From positions 1-5,775 of the forward strand of contig JANRJF010000461.1 in the NCBI GenBank assembly GCA_033764095.1: a stretch of DNA of 5,775 nt. The letters are read 5' to 3'. The position numbers were made by a program, and so were the translations under genes. The notes under the pieces are model-generated. The model was given only the letters and a program-made list of their open reading frames with translations, made no database searches and had not been told where the DNA came from. Shown in pieces: positions 1-5,775 of this stretch. Source of the DNA: JBDTMT01 sp033764095. Its GTDB lineage: Bacteria > Desulfobacterota > Binatia > HRBIN30 > CADEER01. How positions within the stretch are numbered: position 1 is the stretch's first letter; each line of letters begins with the position of its first letter.

Positions 1-687
1 CCGGACGGCGCGGCGGTGATCGCCGACGCGCAGCGGCGCGGGCGCGGCCGACTGGGGCGCGCCTGGATCTCGCCGGCGCGCAAGAACCTCTACCTGTCGG
101 TGGTGCTGCGCAACCCGGTGCCGCTCGAGCAGCTCGCGCAGGTCAGCCTGCTGGCCGGCGTCGCCACCTGCGCGACAATGCGCGAGTGGGTCCCGGGCGC
201 GGCGATCAAGTGGCCGAACGACGTGCTGCTCGGCGAGCGCAAAGCGGCCGGCATCCTCTGCGAGCTCGACGCCTCCGGCGCCGCGCCGGTGGTCATCCTC
301 GGCATCGGCGTGAACCTCAACAGCGAGCTCGGCGACTTTCCCGACGAGCTGCGCGACAAGGCGACCTCGCTGATGCTCGCCTGCGGCGCGGCGATCGACC
401 GCCCGCGCTTCGTCGGCCGCCTGCTCGGCGCGCTGGAGGAACAGGTCGAGCGCTGGCGCCGCGACGGCTTCGCCCCGATCGCCGCCGCCTGGCGCGCGCT
501 CGCGCCGCTGATCGGCCGCCGCATCCATGTGCTGGAGCCCGGCGGCGCCGCCGAGGGCACGGTGCTCGACCTCGACGACGACGGTGCCCTGCGCATCCGC
601 CTCGACGACGGCAGCGAGCATCGCGTCGTCGCCGGCGACGTCACCGTGGTCGGCGGCTACCAAACCTCGACCACAGATGAACACTGA
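1..687 (+). CDS. birA: Biotin--[acetyl-CoA-carboxylase] ligase, 3' part (start outside window)
   Basis: This enzyme makes biotinyl-5'-AMP from biotin and ATP and transfers biotin to the acceptor lysine of carboxyl-carrier proteins such as AccB, in the cytoplasm. The frame is open from base 1 and 228 codons are visible. Numbered from the first visible codon, the family hallmarks appear in order: the adenylate-binding loop GRGRLGR (14-20), KWPNDVLL (70-77), the lysine of KAAGIL (about 81-86) and GIGVN (101-105). A small C-terminal beta domain of BPL_C type follows at about 172-220. The GTG at position 16 is not the likely start, because family members have several dozen residues before the GRGR loop and the frame is open upstream. 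For the same reason I cannot say whether an N-terminal helix-turn-helix repressor domain exists. The last residues, STTDEH, are encoded by the left arm of the inverted repeat at 667-772, and the gene converges on the ABC1 kinase gene. The family call is secure. Confidence 0.93.
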   Translation, partial: PDGAAVIADAQRRGRGRLGRAWISPARKNLYLSVVLRNPVPLEQLAQVSLLAGVATCATMREWVPGAAIKWPNDVLLGERKAAGILCELDASGAAPVVILGIGVNLNSELGDFPDELRDKATSLMLACGAAIDRPRFVGRLLGALEEQVERWRRDGFAPIAAAWRALAPLIGRRIHVLEPGGAAEGTVLDLDDDGALRIRLDDGSEHRVVAGDVTVVGGYQTSTTDEH

Positions 688-772
688 GAACCACGGATGA
701 ACACGGAGGCCTTCGACGAGCGATGCGCGCCTCCGCGTTCATCTGAGGTTCTCTGTGTTCATCTGTGGTCGA
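667..772. repeat. 44-bp inverted repeat built from four 20-bp units, between convergent genes
   Basis: The left arm is 667-710, the loop 711-728 (18 nt) and the right arm 729-772. The arms match at 40 of 44 positions. Mismatched pairs are 685/754, 693/746, 695/744 (a G-U wobble in RNA read from the + strand) and 703/736. Each arm holds two tandem 20-bp units close to ACCACRGATGAACACNGAGR: 670-689 and 690-709 on +, 750-769 and 730-749 on -. The RNA could fold into a very long hairpin on either strand, so the element could serve as a shared bidirectional transcript end or an RNA-stabilising structure. No clear U-tract follows on either side, so a classical intrinsic terminator is not supported. 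From memory, ACCACAGATGAACAC-like sequences recur between genes in unrelated bacterial genomes, but this was not checked. No transposase is nearby. The repeat itself is directly visible; its function is inference. Confidence 0.9.
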
Positions 773-2420
773 TCTTCTCCCCCACCGAGAGTGGGATGCC
801 GCCGGCGTCCTCGACGCGCTGCTGCAGGATGGCGCGGCGCTTGCGCAGCTCGCGGTGGCTGAGCGACTCGACGTCGTCCTCCAGGCCGAGCTGGGCGCGC
901 ATGTTGGCGGGGTCGAAGGCGTTCTGGGTCGGATCGAAGCCGATCTCGCTCATGATGCGGGCGCCGTGGCGCATGGCGAAGTAGCCGTACACCTTGCCGA
1001 CCTCGGCGAGCAGGTCGATGTCCGGCGCCAGGCGCACGATGGCGCCGTCGATGAAGATCATGTTCTTGACGTAGAGCATGAGGTGCTTGGGCAGCTTGGC
1101 GCCGCGCGAGAGCAGCGCCTTGAGGATCTCGCGAATCTCGCCGACCAGCTCCTCGCCGCTCATCTTGGTGGGGTCGCGCACCGGCTGGTCGACCTTCAGA
1201 TCGCGGATCAGGCCGTGCACGTCGACGTCGGCGGGCAGCGCGCCGAGGTCGCGGAAGGCCTCGATCTGCCCGGGCACGTCGTTCACCGCGCCGGTCATCA
1301 TCATGCGCAGGAAGGCGAGGCGCTGGGTGTCGTCCATGCGCCCGGTCATGCCGTAGTCGAACAGCGCGACGCGCCCGTCGCGCATGACGAACAGGTTGCC
1401 GCCGTGCAGATCGCCGTGGAAGACGCCGTAGATCATCGCCCCTTCGAGGAAGCAGATCAGCATCGAGCGCAGCACCGCCTCGGTGTCGATGCCGGCGGCG
1501 CGCATGCCCTCGACGTCGTCGTACTTGAAGCCGTGCAGGCGCTCCATCACCAGCACGCGGCGCGTCACCAGCGTCGGGTGGGGGCGCGGCACGACGATCA
1601 CCGTCTGCTCGCCGTGGCGCAGCACGCGCGCGATGTCGAGCATGTTCTCGGCCTCCAGGCGGAAGTCGAGCTCCTCGACGATGGTCTCGGCGAACAGCTC
1701 GACCAGCGCCGGCGGATTGGCGAGCGCGGCGACCGGGATGCGGCCGACCAGGAACGGCGCGATCCACGCCATCGCCTCGATGTCGCGCCGCACCAGCCGC
1801 GCCACCTGCGGCCGCTGCACCTTCACCACCACCTCTTCACCGCTGTGCAGCGTCGCGGCGTGTACCTGCGCGATCGAGGCGGCAGCGAGGCATTGGCGAT
1901 CGAAGCTGGCGAAGACGTCCTCCAGCCTGCGGCCGAGGTCCTCCTCCACCACCGCGCGCACCGACTCGAACGGCTCGGGCGGCACCTGGTCGCGGCAGCG
2001 CTTGAACTCCTCGACCAGCTCGTCGGGGAAGATGCCCTGCCCGGACGAGACGATCTGGCCGAGCTTGATGTACGCCGGGCCGAGCCGCTCGAACGCCAGG
2101 CGCAGGCGGCGCGACAGGCCGGCGCGCGACTGCGGTCCGCCGGCGGCCTGGTACTCGCGCCGCCGCCAGCCGAGCAGGGCGGCGCCGAGCCGCAGGCCCG
2201 CTTCCAGGAAGCGGCCGAGCGGCGGCAGGCGCCGCCGTTGGGTGAGCACCGGCACCTCGGCGCGCGCTGCCTCGCGCAGCTCGAGCGCCGCGCCGCGCCA
2301 CGACGTCGCCTCCGGGTCCACCACCCACGGGCCGCGATCGCTGAACGCGCCGAAGGCGAGATCGGCCGGCGGTGCGGCCGAGGATCCGTCGGGAGCGGGA
2401 GGGCGGTGCGTCTCGATCAT
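759..2420 (-). CDS. ABC1/UbiB-family atypical protein kinase-like protein
   Basis: This 553-aa protein belongs to the ABC1/ADCK/UbiB family, atypical kinase-fold ATPases often linked to ubiquinone or other isoprenoid-lipid metabolism. Visible family motifs are KLGQ (119-122, the KxGQ signature), the alanine-rich nucleotide loop AAASIAQVHAA (179-189), the ATP lysine in VVVKVQRP (K200), the acidic EELDF motif (249-253), the catalytic loop FHGDLHGGN (334-342) and the metal-binding DYG (355-357, in place of DFG). The length is usual for the family. The first 60 residues are proline- and alanine-rich and not conserved-looking. Unlike E. coli UbiB, the C-terminus shows no pair of hydrophobic helices; it ends in a charged helical stretch, so the protein may be soluble or peripheral. 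The ATG at 2420 is preceded by a ribosome-binding site. The last codons (D-H-R-stop) lie in the right arm of the inverted repeat. I leave the symbol blank because a true UbiB role cannot be shown. Confidence 0.93.
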   Translation of the reverse strand: MIETHRPPAPDGSSAAPPADLAFGAFSDRGPWVVDPEATSWRGAALELREAARAEVPVLTQRRRLPPLGRFLEAGLRLGAALLGWRRREYQAAGGPQSRAGLSRRLRLAFERLGPAYIKLGQIVSSGQGIFPDELVEEFKRCRDQVPPEPFESVRAVVEEDLGRRLEDVFASFDRQCLAAASIAQVHAATLHSGEEVVVKVQRPQVARLVRRDIEAMAWIAPFLVGRIPVAALANPPALVELFAETIVEELDFRLEAENMLDIARVLRHGEQTVIVVPRPHPTLVTRRVLVMERLHGFKYDDVEGMRAAGIDTEAVLRSMLICFLEGAMIYGVFHGDLHGGNLFVMRDGRVALFDYGMTGRMDDTQRLAFLRMMMTGAVNDVPGQIEAFRDLGALPADVDVHGLIRDLKVDQPVRDPTKMSGEELVGEIREILKALLSRGAKLPKHLMLYVKNMIFIDGAIVRLAPDIDLLAEVGKVYGYFAMRHGARIMSEIGFDPTQNAFDPANMRAQLGLEDDVESLSHRELRKRRAILQQRVEDAGGIPLSVGEKIDHR

Positions 2421-2424
2421 CGTG

Positions 2425-2431
2425 CCCTTCT
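2425..2431 (-). promoter_or_regulatory. Ribosome-binding site of the ABC1 kinase gene
   Basis: Read on the - strand, AGAAGGG lies four bases before the ATG at 2420. It is a purine-rich Shine-Dalgarno-like match with slightly short spacing. It supports 2420 as the start rather than an internal codon. Confidence 0.5.
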
Positions 2432-2433
2432 AG

Positions 2434-2623
2434 CCGACCACGCCCACTCACCGCGAGCGACCGCGACACCAAGCCGACCGCAGCACCGTGGTGTCTCGGT
2501 GTCTTGGTGGTGATCCTCGCGCGGCGCGCACGGGAAGTTCGTAGGTCGAGTCGTGCCGGCGGCGACCCCCAAGGCCGGCCTGCGTGCTTGCCGTCGACGG
2601 ACGCGCCGCATATCGGGTCGGCG
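2434..2623. other. Divergent intergenic region between kinase and sulfotransferase genes
   Basis: This 190-bp stretch should hold the promoters of both divergent genes. The reading frame of the sulfotransferase gene is open back to 2372, but the extra residues are arginine-, serine- and proline-rich low-complexity sequence that would overlap the 5' end of the kinase gene, so I treat the stretch as non-coding. I see no convincing -35/-10 pair on either strand. It contains the short period-8 repeat listed separately. Beyond that I see no operator-like palindrome, RNA gene or mobile-element remnant. Confidence 0.6.
2481..2512. repeat. Short imperfect period-8 GGTGTC-type tandem repeat
   Basis: Read on +, three successive 8-mers are GTGTCTCG (2489-2496), GTGTCTTG (2497-2504) and the degenerate GTGGTGAT (2505-2512), preceded by a partly similar GCACCGTG. 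The reverse complement reads as a CACCAAGACACCGAGACACC-like string. A 7-bp copy in the opposite orientation, CACCAAG less its last base plus a leading C pair (2467-2473), lies just upstream and could pair with 2501-2507. From memory, similar CACCAAGACACCAAG-type strings occur between genes in many bacteria. That recollection was not tested, and three degenerate copies is a modest signal. Confidence 0.5.
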
Positions 2624-3883
2624 ATGGCGGTGACGCGGCTGATAGGCGCCTCGATCCCGCGCAGCGGGCATCATTTCCTGGTGCGGCTGCTGCAGGGCTG
2701 CCTCGGCGACGCCTTCCGCTTCTGCGAGTTCTACACGCCGGCGAACTGCTGCGCGCAGGTGCCGTGCGCGCGGGTCACGGCGGCGCGCGTCTCGCTGCAG
2801 AAGAACCACGACTTCGACCTGCGCCTGCCGGCGACGGTGCCCGGCGCCCGCTATGTCGTGCAGTACCGCAATGCGGTCGACGCGGTGCTGTCGGACCGCG
2901 AGCTGTTCGGCGAGGTGCACGGCGCGGCGCGGGCCGCCGACCGCGAGCAGTACACGGTGTGGTTGGGCACCCATCTCGCCTACATGGTGGGCTTCGCGGA
3001 GAAGTGGCTGGCCCTGCCGGGCCCGGCGGCGGTGCCCATCGCCTACGAGGATCTGATCGCCGATCCGGCCGGCGCGCTGCGGGCCGTCTGCGCCTGCGCC
3101 GGCGAGCCGGTCACCGACGCGGCGCTACAGGCCGCCGTGCACGCCGCCGCGCCGTTCGCCGGCGAGCACGGCGAACGCGCGTACAACGAGAATCCGCTCG
3201 ACCAGCGCCGCTTCGCGCACTGGGATCTCCTGGCGGTGTTCGAGAGCTGGGTGGTCCGCCAGGCGCCGCGGCTGGTACGCGCGCGCCGCCTGCCGGACGC
3301 GTACGACCCGGCCCATCTGGTGGTCGAGATCCAACGCGCCGAGGCGGCATGCCTGGCGGGCGCGCCGGCCGACGCCTTCGCGCCGCTCGACCGCGCGTTG
3401 GCGCTGGCCCCCGACAATCCGTATCTGCATCTGATGCGCGGCACCCTGCTCGCCGCGCTGGAGCGCTGGTCGGAGGCGCTGGCGCCGCTGCGGCGCGCCG
3501 CCGAGCTCCGTCCCGCCGATGCCTCGGTGCTGATCCAGCTCAGCCTGGCGCAGTGGCGCACGGGCGACGCCGCGACCGCCTGCGCGACGGCGGAGCGCCT
3601 GCTGCAACATCATCCCGGACGCGACAACTTCGCGCTGCACCTCGCCGGCCTGTCGCTCGCCGCGGCGGACGAGCGGCGCGCCGCACGGTTGGTGGAGCGG
3701 GTGCTCGACGGCATGGCGCCCGCGGTGGGAGATCTGCTGTGGGCGGCCGACATCCTGGCGGCGCTGCAGCGCCCGCGCGAGGCGCTCGCCGTCGTCGAAC
3801 GCGCCGTCGCCCTGGCGCCCGAGCATGTCGCCGCGGTCGCCCGCCTGGCCAGCGCGCGCCACGCGCTCGGCGAGCATCCGTAA
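2624..3883 (+). CDS. Sulfotransferase-domain protein with C-terminal TPR repeats
   Basis: A 419-aa protein that joins a sulfotransferase domain to helical repeats. Sulfotransferases of this fold move sulfate from PAPS to a hydroxyl or amino group of an acceptor. The PAPS 5'-phosphosulfate loop is IPRSGHHFLVRLL (11-23), near the N-terminus as expected. A 3'-phosphate-binding segment is likely at YVVQYRNAVDAVLSDREL (77-94), with R82 and S90 as candidate ligands. VPIAYEDLIADP (137-148) matches the usual YEDL-DP element, and K60 in QKNHDFD is another conserved-looking residue. Residues 26-48 carry five cysteines (26, 34, 42, 43, 48). From about 235 to 415, alanine/leucine-rich helix pairs with turns such as LAPDNPYLHL, LRPADASVL and LAPEHVAAV look like about four to five TPR-like units. 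I chose ATG 2624 because the upstream frame is low-complexity and the PAPS loop then begins near residue 11. No signal peptide or membrane helix is seen. The acceptor is unknown; the downstream glycosyltransferase hints at a glycan. Confidence 0.82.
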   Translation: MAVTRLIGASIPRSGHHFLVRLLQGCLGDAFRFCEFYTPANCCAQVPCARVTAARVSLQKNHDFDLRLPATVPGARYVVQYRNAVDAVLSDRELFGEVHGAARAADREQYTVWLGTHLAYMVGFAEKWLALPGPAAVPIAYEDLIADPAGALRAVCACAGEPVTDAALQAAVHAAAPFAGEHGERAYNENPLDQRRFAHWDLLAVFESWVVRQAPRLVRARRLPDAYDPAHLVVEIQRAEAACLAGAPADAFAPLDRALALAPDNPYLHLMRGTLLAALERWSEALAPLRRAAELRPADASVLIQLSLAQWRTGDAATACATAERLLQHHPGRDNFALHLAGLSLAAADERRAARLVERVLDGMAPAVGDLLWAADILAALQRPREALAVVERAVALAPEHVAAVARLASARHALGEHP

Positions 3884-3940
3884 GCGGGCGGCGCTTGCCC
3901 GGGTGGGAGCGCGCTAGTAACTGCACCGCGTCGCCCGCCC

Positions 3941-5775
3941 ATGTCTGCTGTCACCGTCGCGCCTCGAGACGCGCTCTGCCTGGTCGCGTCGTACGGCTAC
4001 CTGGCGGGCGCCCTGGCGCTGGTGCGCTCGGTGCGCCGGCACTGGCGTGCGCCGCCGCGCGTCTACATCGCGCTGCTCGACCACTTCGCGGAGGCGCGCC
4101 CCGGCTTCGAGACGCTCGACGACGTGGTGATGGTCGATGCCGCCCGCCTCGACCTGCCGCACTTCTGGTGGCTGGCGGCGAAGCTCAACCCGCTCGAGCT
4201 GGCCTGCACGGTCAAGCCGTTCCTGGTGCGGCACGTCCTCGAGCGGGGACATGCGGCGATCTGGTACAGCGACACCGACCTGCTGTTCTTCGCCGACCCG
4301 GCGGCGATGCGCGATGCGTTGACCGACCACGACATGGTGGCGACGCCGCATCTCTTCACCCCGTTCCCGAGCGCGGATGCGTGGCGCTCGCCGACCATCG
4401 GCCGGGTCACCGCCGCCGGCCTGTTGAACGCCGGGTTGTTCGCGCTGCGTGCGACGCCCGACACCGAGCGCTTTCTCGCCGACTGGGGCGCGCAGGTCGC
4501 CGCGCCGGGCGCCTGGCTGGCCGACCTCACCTACACAACCGATCAACACCTGTTCAATTGGGCGGTGGTCTCGGTGCCGCGCCTGGCGATCTGCCGCGAT
4601 CGCCGCATCAACATCGCGTACTGGAATCTGCACGAACGGCCGCTGCGCTGGGCGCCGCTCGACGACGGCCCCGCCGATCGCTGGACGCTCGATGGCGCGC
4701 CGATCGTCTGCTTCCACTACAGCGGCTACGTCCCGGGGAGCGGCCGGTTGTCGGAGTTCGACCAGCGCCAGGATCTCCGCACCAACGCCAACCTGGAGCG
4801 CCTGTGCGCGTACTACGATGCGGCGCTGCAGGCGGCGCACGACGAGGTCTACCGGGCCCGGCCGTACGGCTATGGCCAGGTCGGCGATCTGGCGCTGACG
4901 CCGGCGCTGCGCCGCGAGTTGAAGCTCGCCGAGCGGGCCGGGCCGCTGCCGCTGACCGAATGGCCGGCGCGGCCGACGGCGCTCATGCGTCACGCGCTGC
5001 GGCAGCCGGGCACGCGCACGGCGCTGCCCCGCGTGCTCGACGAGATCTACCACGAGCGACACGAGATCGCCGCGCACTGCGGCAACGTGCGCATCTTTCC
5101 GCGTCCCTTCCTGGTCTGGATGCTCGAGTACCTGCGCGTCGAGCACCGGACGTTCGCGGTCATCGAGGCGGGCCTCGGCTTCGCCTTCCATCGCGACGCG
5201 CTCGACTACCTCACCGACACGATCGGCAACATGCTCGGGATCGACCACCGCCGCGTCGAGCTGCTGCTCCGCGAGCAGCGCAGCCTGCTGCTCGACATGA
5301 TGACTGCGGCCGACATCGACCCGGAAATGCGGCGGCTGGTGGCGCGCGGTCACTACGCCATCCCGGCGTTCGATGCGGCGACGTTCCTGCGCTACTTCGT
5401 CAGCCTCAGGCCCGAGCTCGAGCGCGACTACGACCTGCGCGACCCGGCGCGCTTTGCGCCGCTGCGCGACGCGGTGGTCGGCCTGGCGGTCGAGCAGGTG
5501 GTCGCGCCGGCCGGATTGCTGGAGCAGGTGCGGGGGCTCGACCTCGAGCGCAGCCTGGCGCGCGTCTGCGCCTACCTGGTGCGGCATCCGGGGCTGACCG
5601 CGCAGGTGCGCCGCGACGGGCTGACGCCCGAGATCGTTGGCGAGATGGCGCCGCACTGCGGCGCGGCGCTCGGCTACTCCGCGTCCGACCTGGTGCTGGT
5701 CGACTGGTGGCTGCGCGCCTGTCGCGGCGAGCGCGACGTGGTGCACGCCGAAACGCCGCCGGCGGCGCCCGCCAC
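3941..5775 (+). CDS. GT-A-like glycosyltransferase with long unassigned C-terminal region (3' end outside window)
   Basis: The frame is open from ATG 3941 to the window edge, giving 611 visible residues and no stop. The first ~300 residues look like a GT-A nucleotide-sugar transferase. They show an opening strand ALCLVASYGYLAGALALVRSV (11-31), a KPFLVRHVL helix (92-100), the DxD metal/nucleotide-sugar motif in WYSDTDLLFFADP (D111, D113), an acceptor-side LLNAGLFALR (161-170), TTDQHLFNW (199-207), INIAYWNLHERP (223-234) and a C-terminal FHYSGY (258-263) whose histidine may be a metal ligand. Residues 310-611 are helical and not assigned to a family. A YFVSLRPELERDYDLRDPARF stretch (485-505, shown in part) and an Ala/Pro-rich end suggest a linker toward a further domain beyond the window. 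There is no membrane segment. The start is the only standard one after the preceding stop, and no clear Shine-Dalgarno precedes it. The donor and acceptor sugars are unknown. The catalytic-domain call is fairly secure; function beyond that is inference. Confidence 0.78.
   Translation, partial: MSAVTVAPRDALCLVASYGYLAGALALVRSVRRHWRAPPRVYIALLDHFAEARPGFETLDDVVMVDAARLDLPHFWWLAAKLNPLELACTVKPFLVRHVLERGHAAIWYSDTDLLFFADPAAMRDALTDHDMVATPHLFTPFPSADAWRSPTIGRVTAAGLLNAGLFALRATPDTERFLADWGAQVAAPGAWLADLTYTTDQHLFNWAVVSVPRLAICRDRRINIAYWNLHERPLRWAPLDDGPADRWTLDGAPIVCFHYSGYVPGSGRLSEFDQRQDLRTNANLERLCAYYDAALQAAHDEVYRARPYGYGQVGDLALTPALRRELKLAERAGPLPLTEWPARPTALMRHALRQPGTRTALPRVLDEIYHERHEIAAHCGNVRIFPRPFLVWMLEYLRVEHRTFAVIEAGLGFAFHRDALDYLTDTIGNMLGIDHRRVELLLREQRSLLLDMMTAADIDPEMRRLVARGHYAIPAFDAATFLRYFVSLRPELERDYDLRDPARFAPLRDAVVGLAVEQVVAPAGLLEQVRGLDLERSLARVCAYLVRHPGLTAQVRRDGLTPEIVGEMAPHCGAALGYSASDLVLVDWWLRACRGERDVVHAETPPAAPA

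Noticed and set aside
667..772. Inverted repeat as a CRISPR fragment or an insertion-sequence end
   Set aside because: There are no spacers between direct units, and no transposase gene or target-site duplication is visible.
697..984. Small + strand open frame starting inside the inverted repeat
   Set aside because: It lies mostly antisense to the kinase gene and has no ribosome-binding site or recognisable motif; the ATG comes from the repeat unit.
765..2513. 582-codon + strand open frame opposite the ABC1 kinase gene
   Set aside because: It is the antisense shadow of a gene with clear family motifs; its product is a histidine-, valine- and arginine-rich string with no recognisable domain, as expected in GC-rich DNA.
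2588..2616. TTGCCG and TATCGG, 17 bases apart, as a promoter that would start transcription at about the ATG 2624 (a leaderless mRNA)
   Set aside because: Both hexamers are weak matches, and such pairs arise easily by chance. Without transcription-start data I do not call it.
2372..2623. N-terminal extension of the sulfotransferase from an upstream ATG at 2372
   Set aside because: The 84 extra residues are low-complexity, would overlap the divergent kinase gene's 5' end, and would push the PAPS loop far from the N-terminus.
3884..3902. CGGGC (3885-3889) and GCCCG (3897-3901) hairpin after the sulfotransferase stop, as a terminator
   Set aside because: The stem is only 5 bp, there is no U-tract, and the next gene follows closely in the same direction. 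Such short GC stems are common here.
3914..5746. 610-codon - strand open frame opposite the glycosyltransferase gene
   Set aside because: The product is arginine-, glutamine- and valine-rich without motifs, whereas the + strand frame carries the DxD, NAG and FHYSGY elements. The shadow is long only because the + gene uses few codons that give antisense stops.

Overview
The window is a GC-rich bacterial chromosomal segment with long shadow frames opposite the real genes. The style suits a high-GC, non-model lineage (for example a deltaproteobacterial, Binatota-like or other environmental genome). Nothing here is diagnostic of a taxon, so that assignment is a weak guess.

Layout: (1) Positions 1-687, + strand: the 3' part of a biotin--protein ligase gene (birA type), with its start outside the window. 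(2) Positions 667-772: a near-perfect 44-bp inverted repeat made of four copies of a 20-bp unit, two in each orientation. It sits between two convergent genes and supplies the last codons and the stop codon of both. (3) Positions 759-2420, - strand: a complete ABC1/UbiB-family atypical kinase. (4) Positions 2421-2623: a divergent intergenic region with a short imperfect period-8 GGTGTC-type repeat. (5) Positions 2624-3883, + strand: a two-domain protein, an N-terminal sulfotransferase domain followed by TPR-like helical repeats. (6) Position 3941 to the right edge, + strand: a GT-A-like glycosyltransferase with a long unrecognised C-terminal region. It is still open at the window edge.

The left half is housekeeping (protein biotinylation) plus an ABC1 kinase probably tied to quinone or lipid metabolism, and these two show no functional link. 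The right half looks like a short co-directional glycan-modifying unit: a carbohydrate-type sulfotransferase and a glycosyltransferase, 57 nt apart and in the same reading frame. They may act on a surface or secreted glycan, but that is inferred from domain type and adjacency only.

The most notable points are the inverted repeat that has become the 3' end of two convergent genes, the sulfotransferase-TPR domain order with its cysteine cluster, the large unassigned C-terminal region of the glycosyltransferase, and the single in-frame stop separating the last two genes. I found no CRISPR array, tRNA, rRNA or transposase gene.
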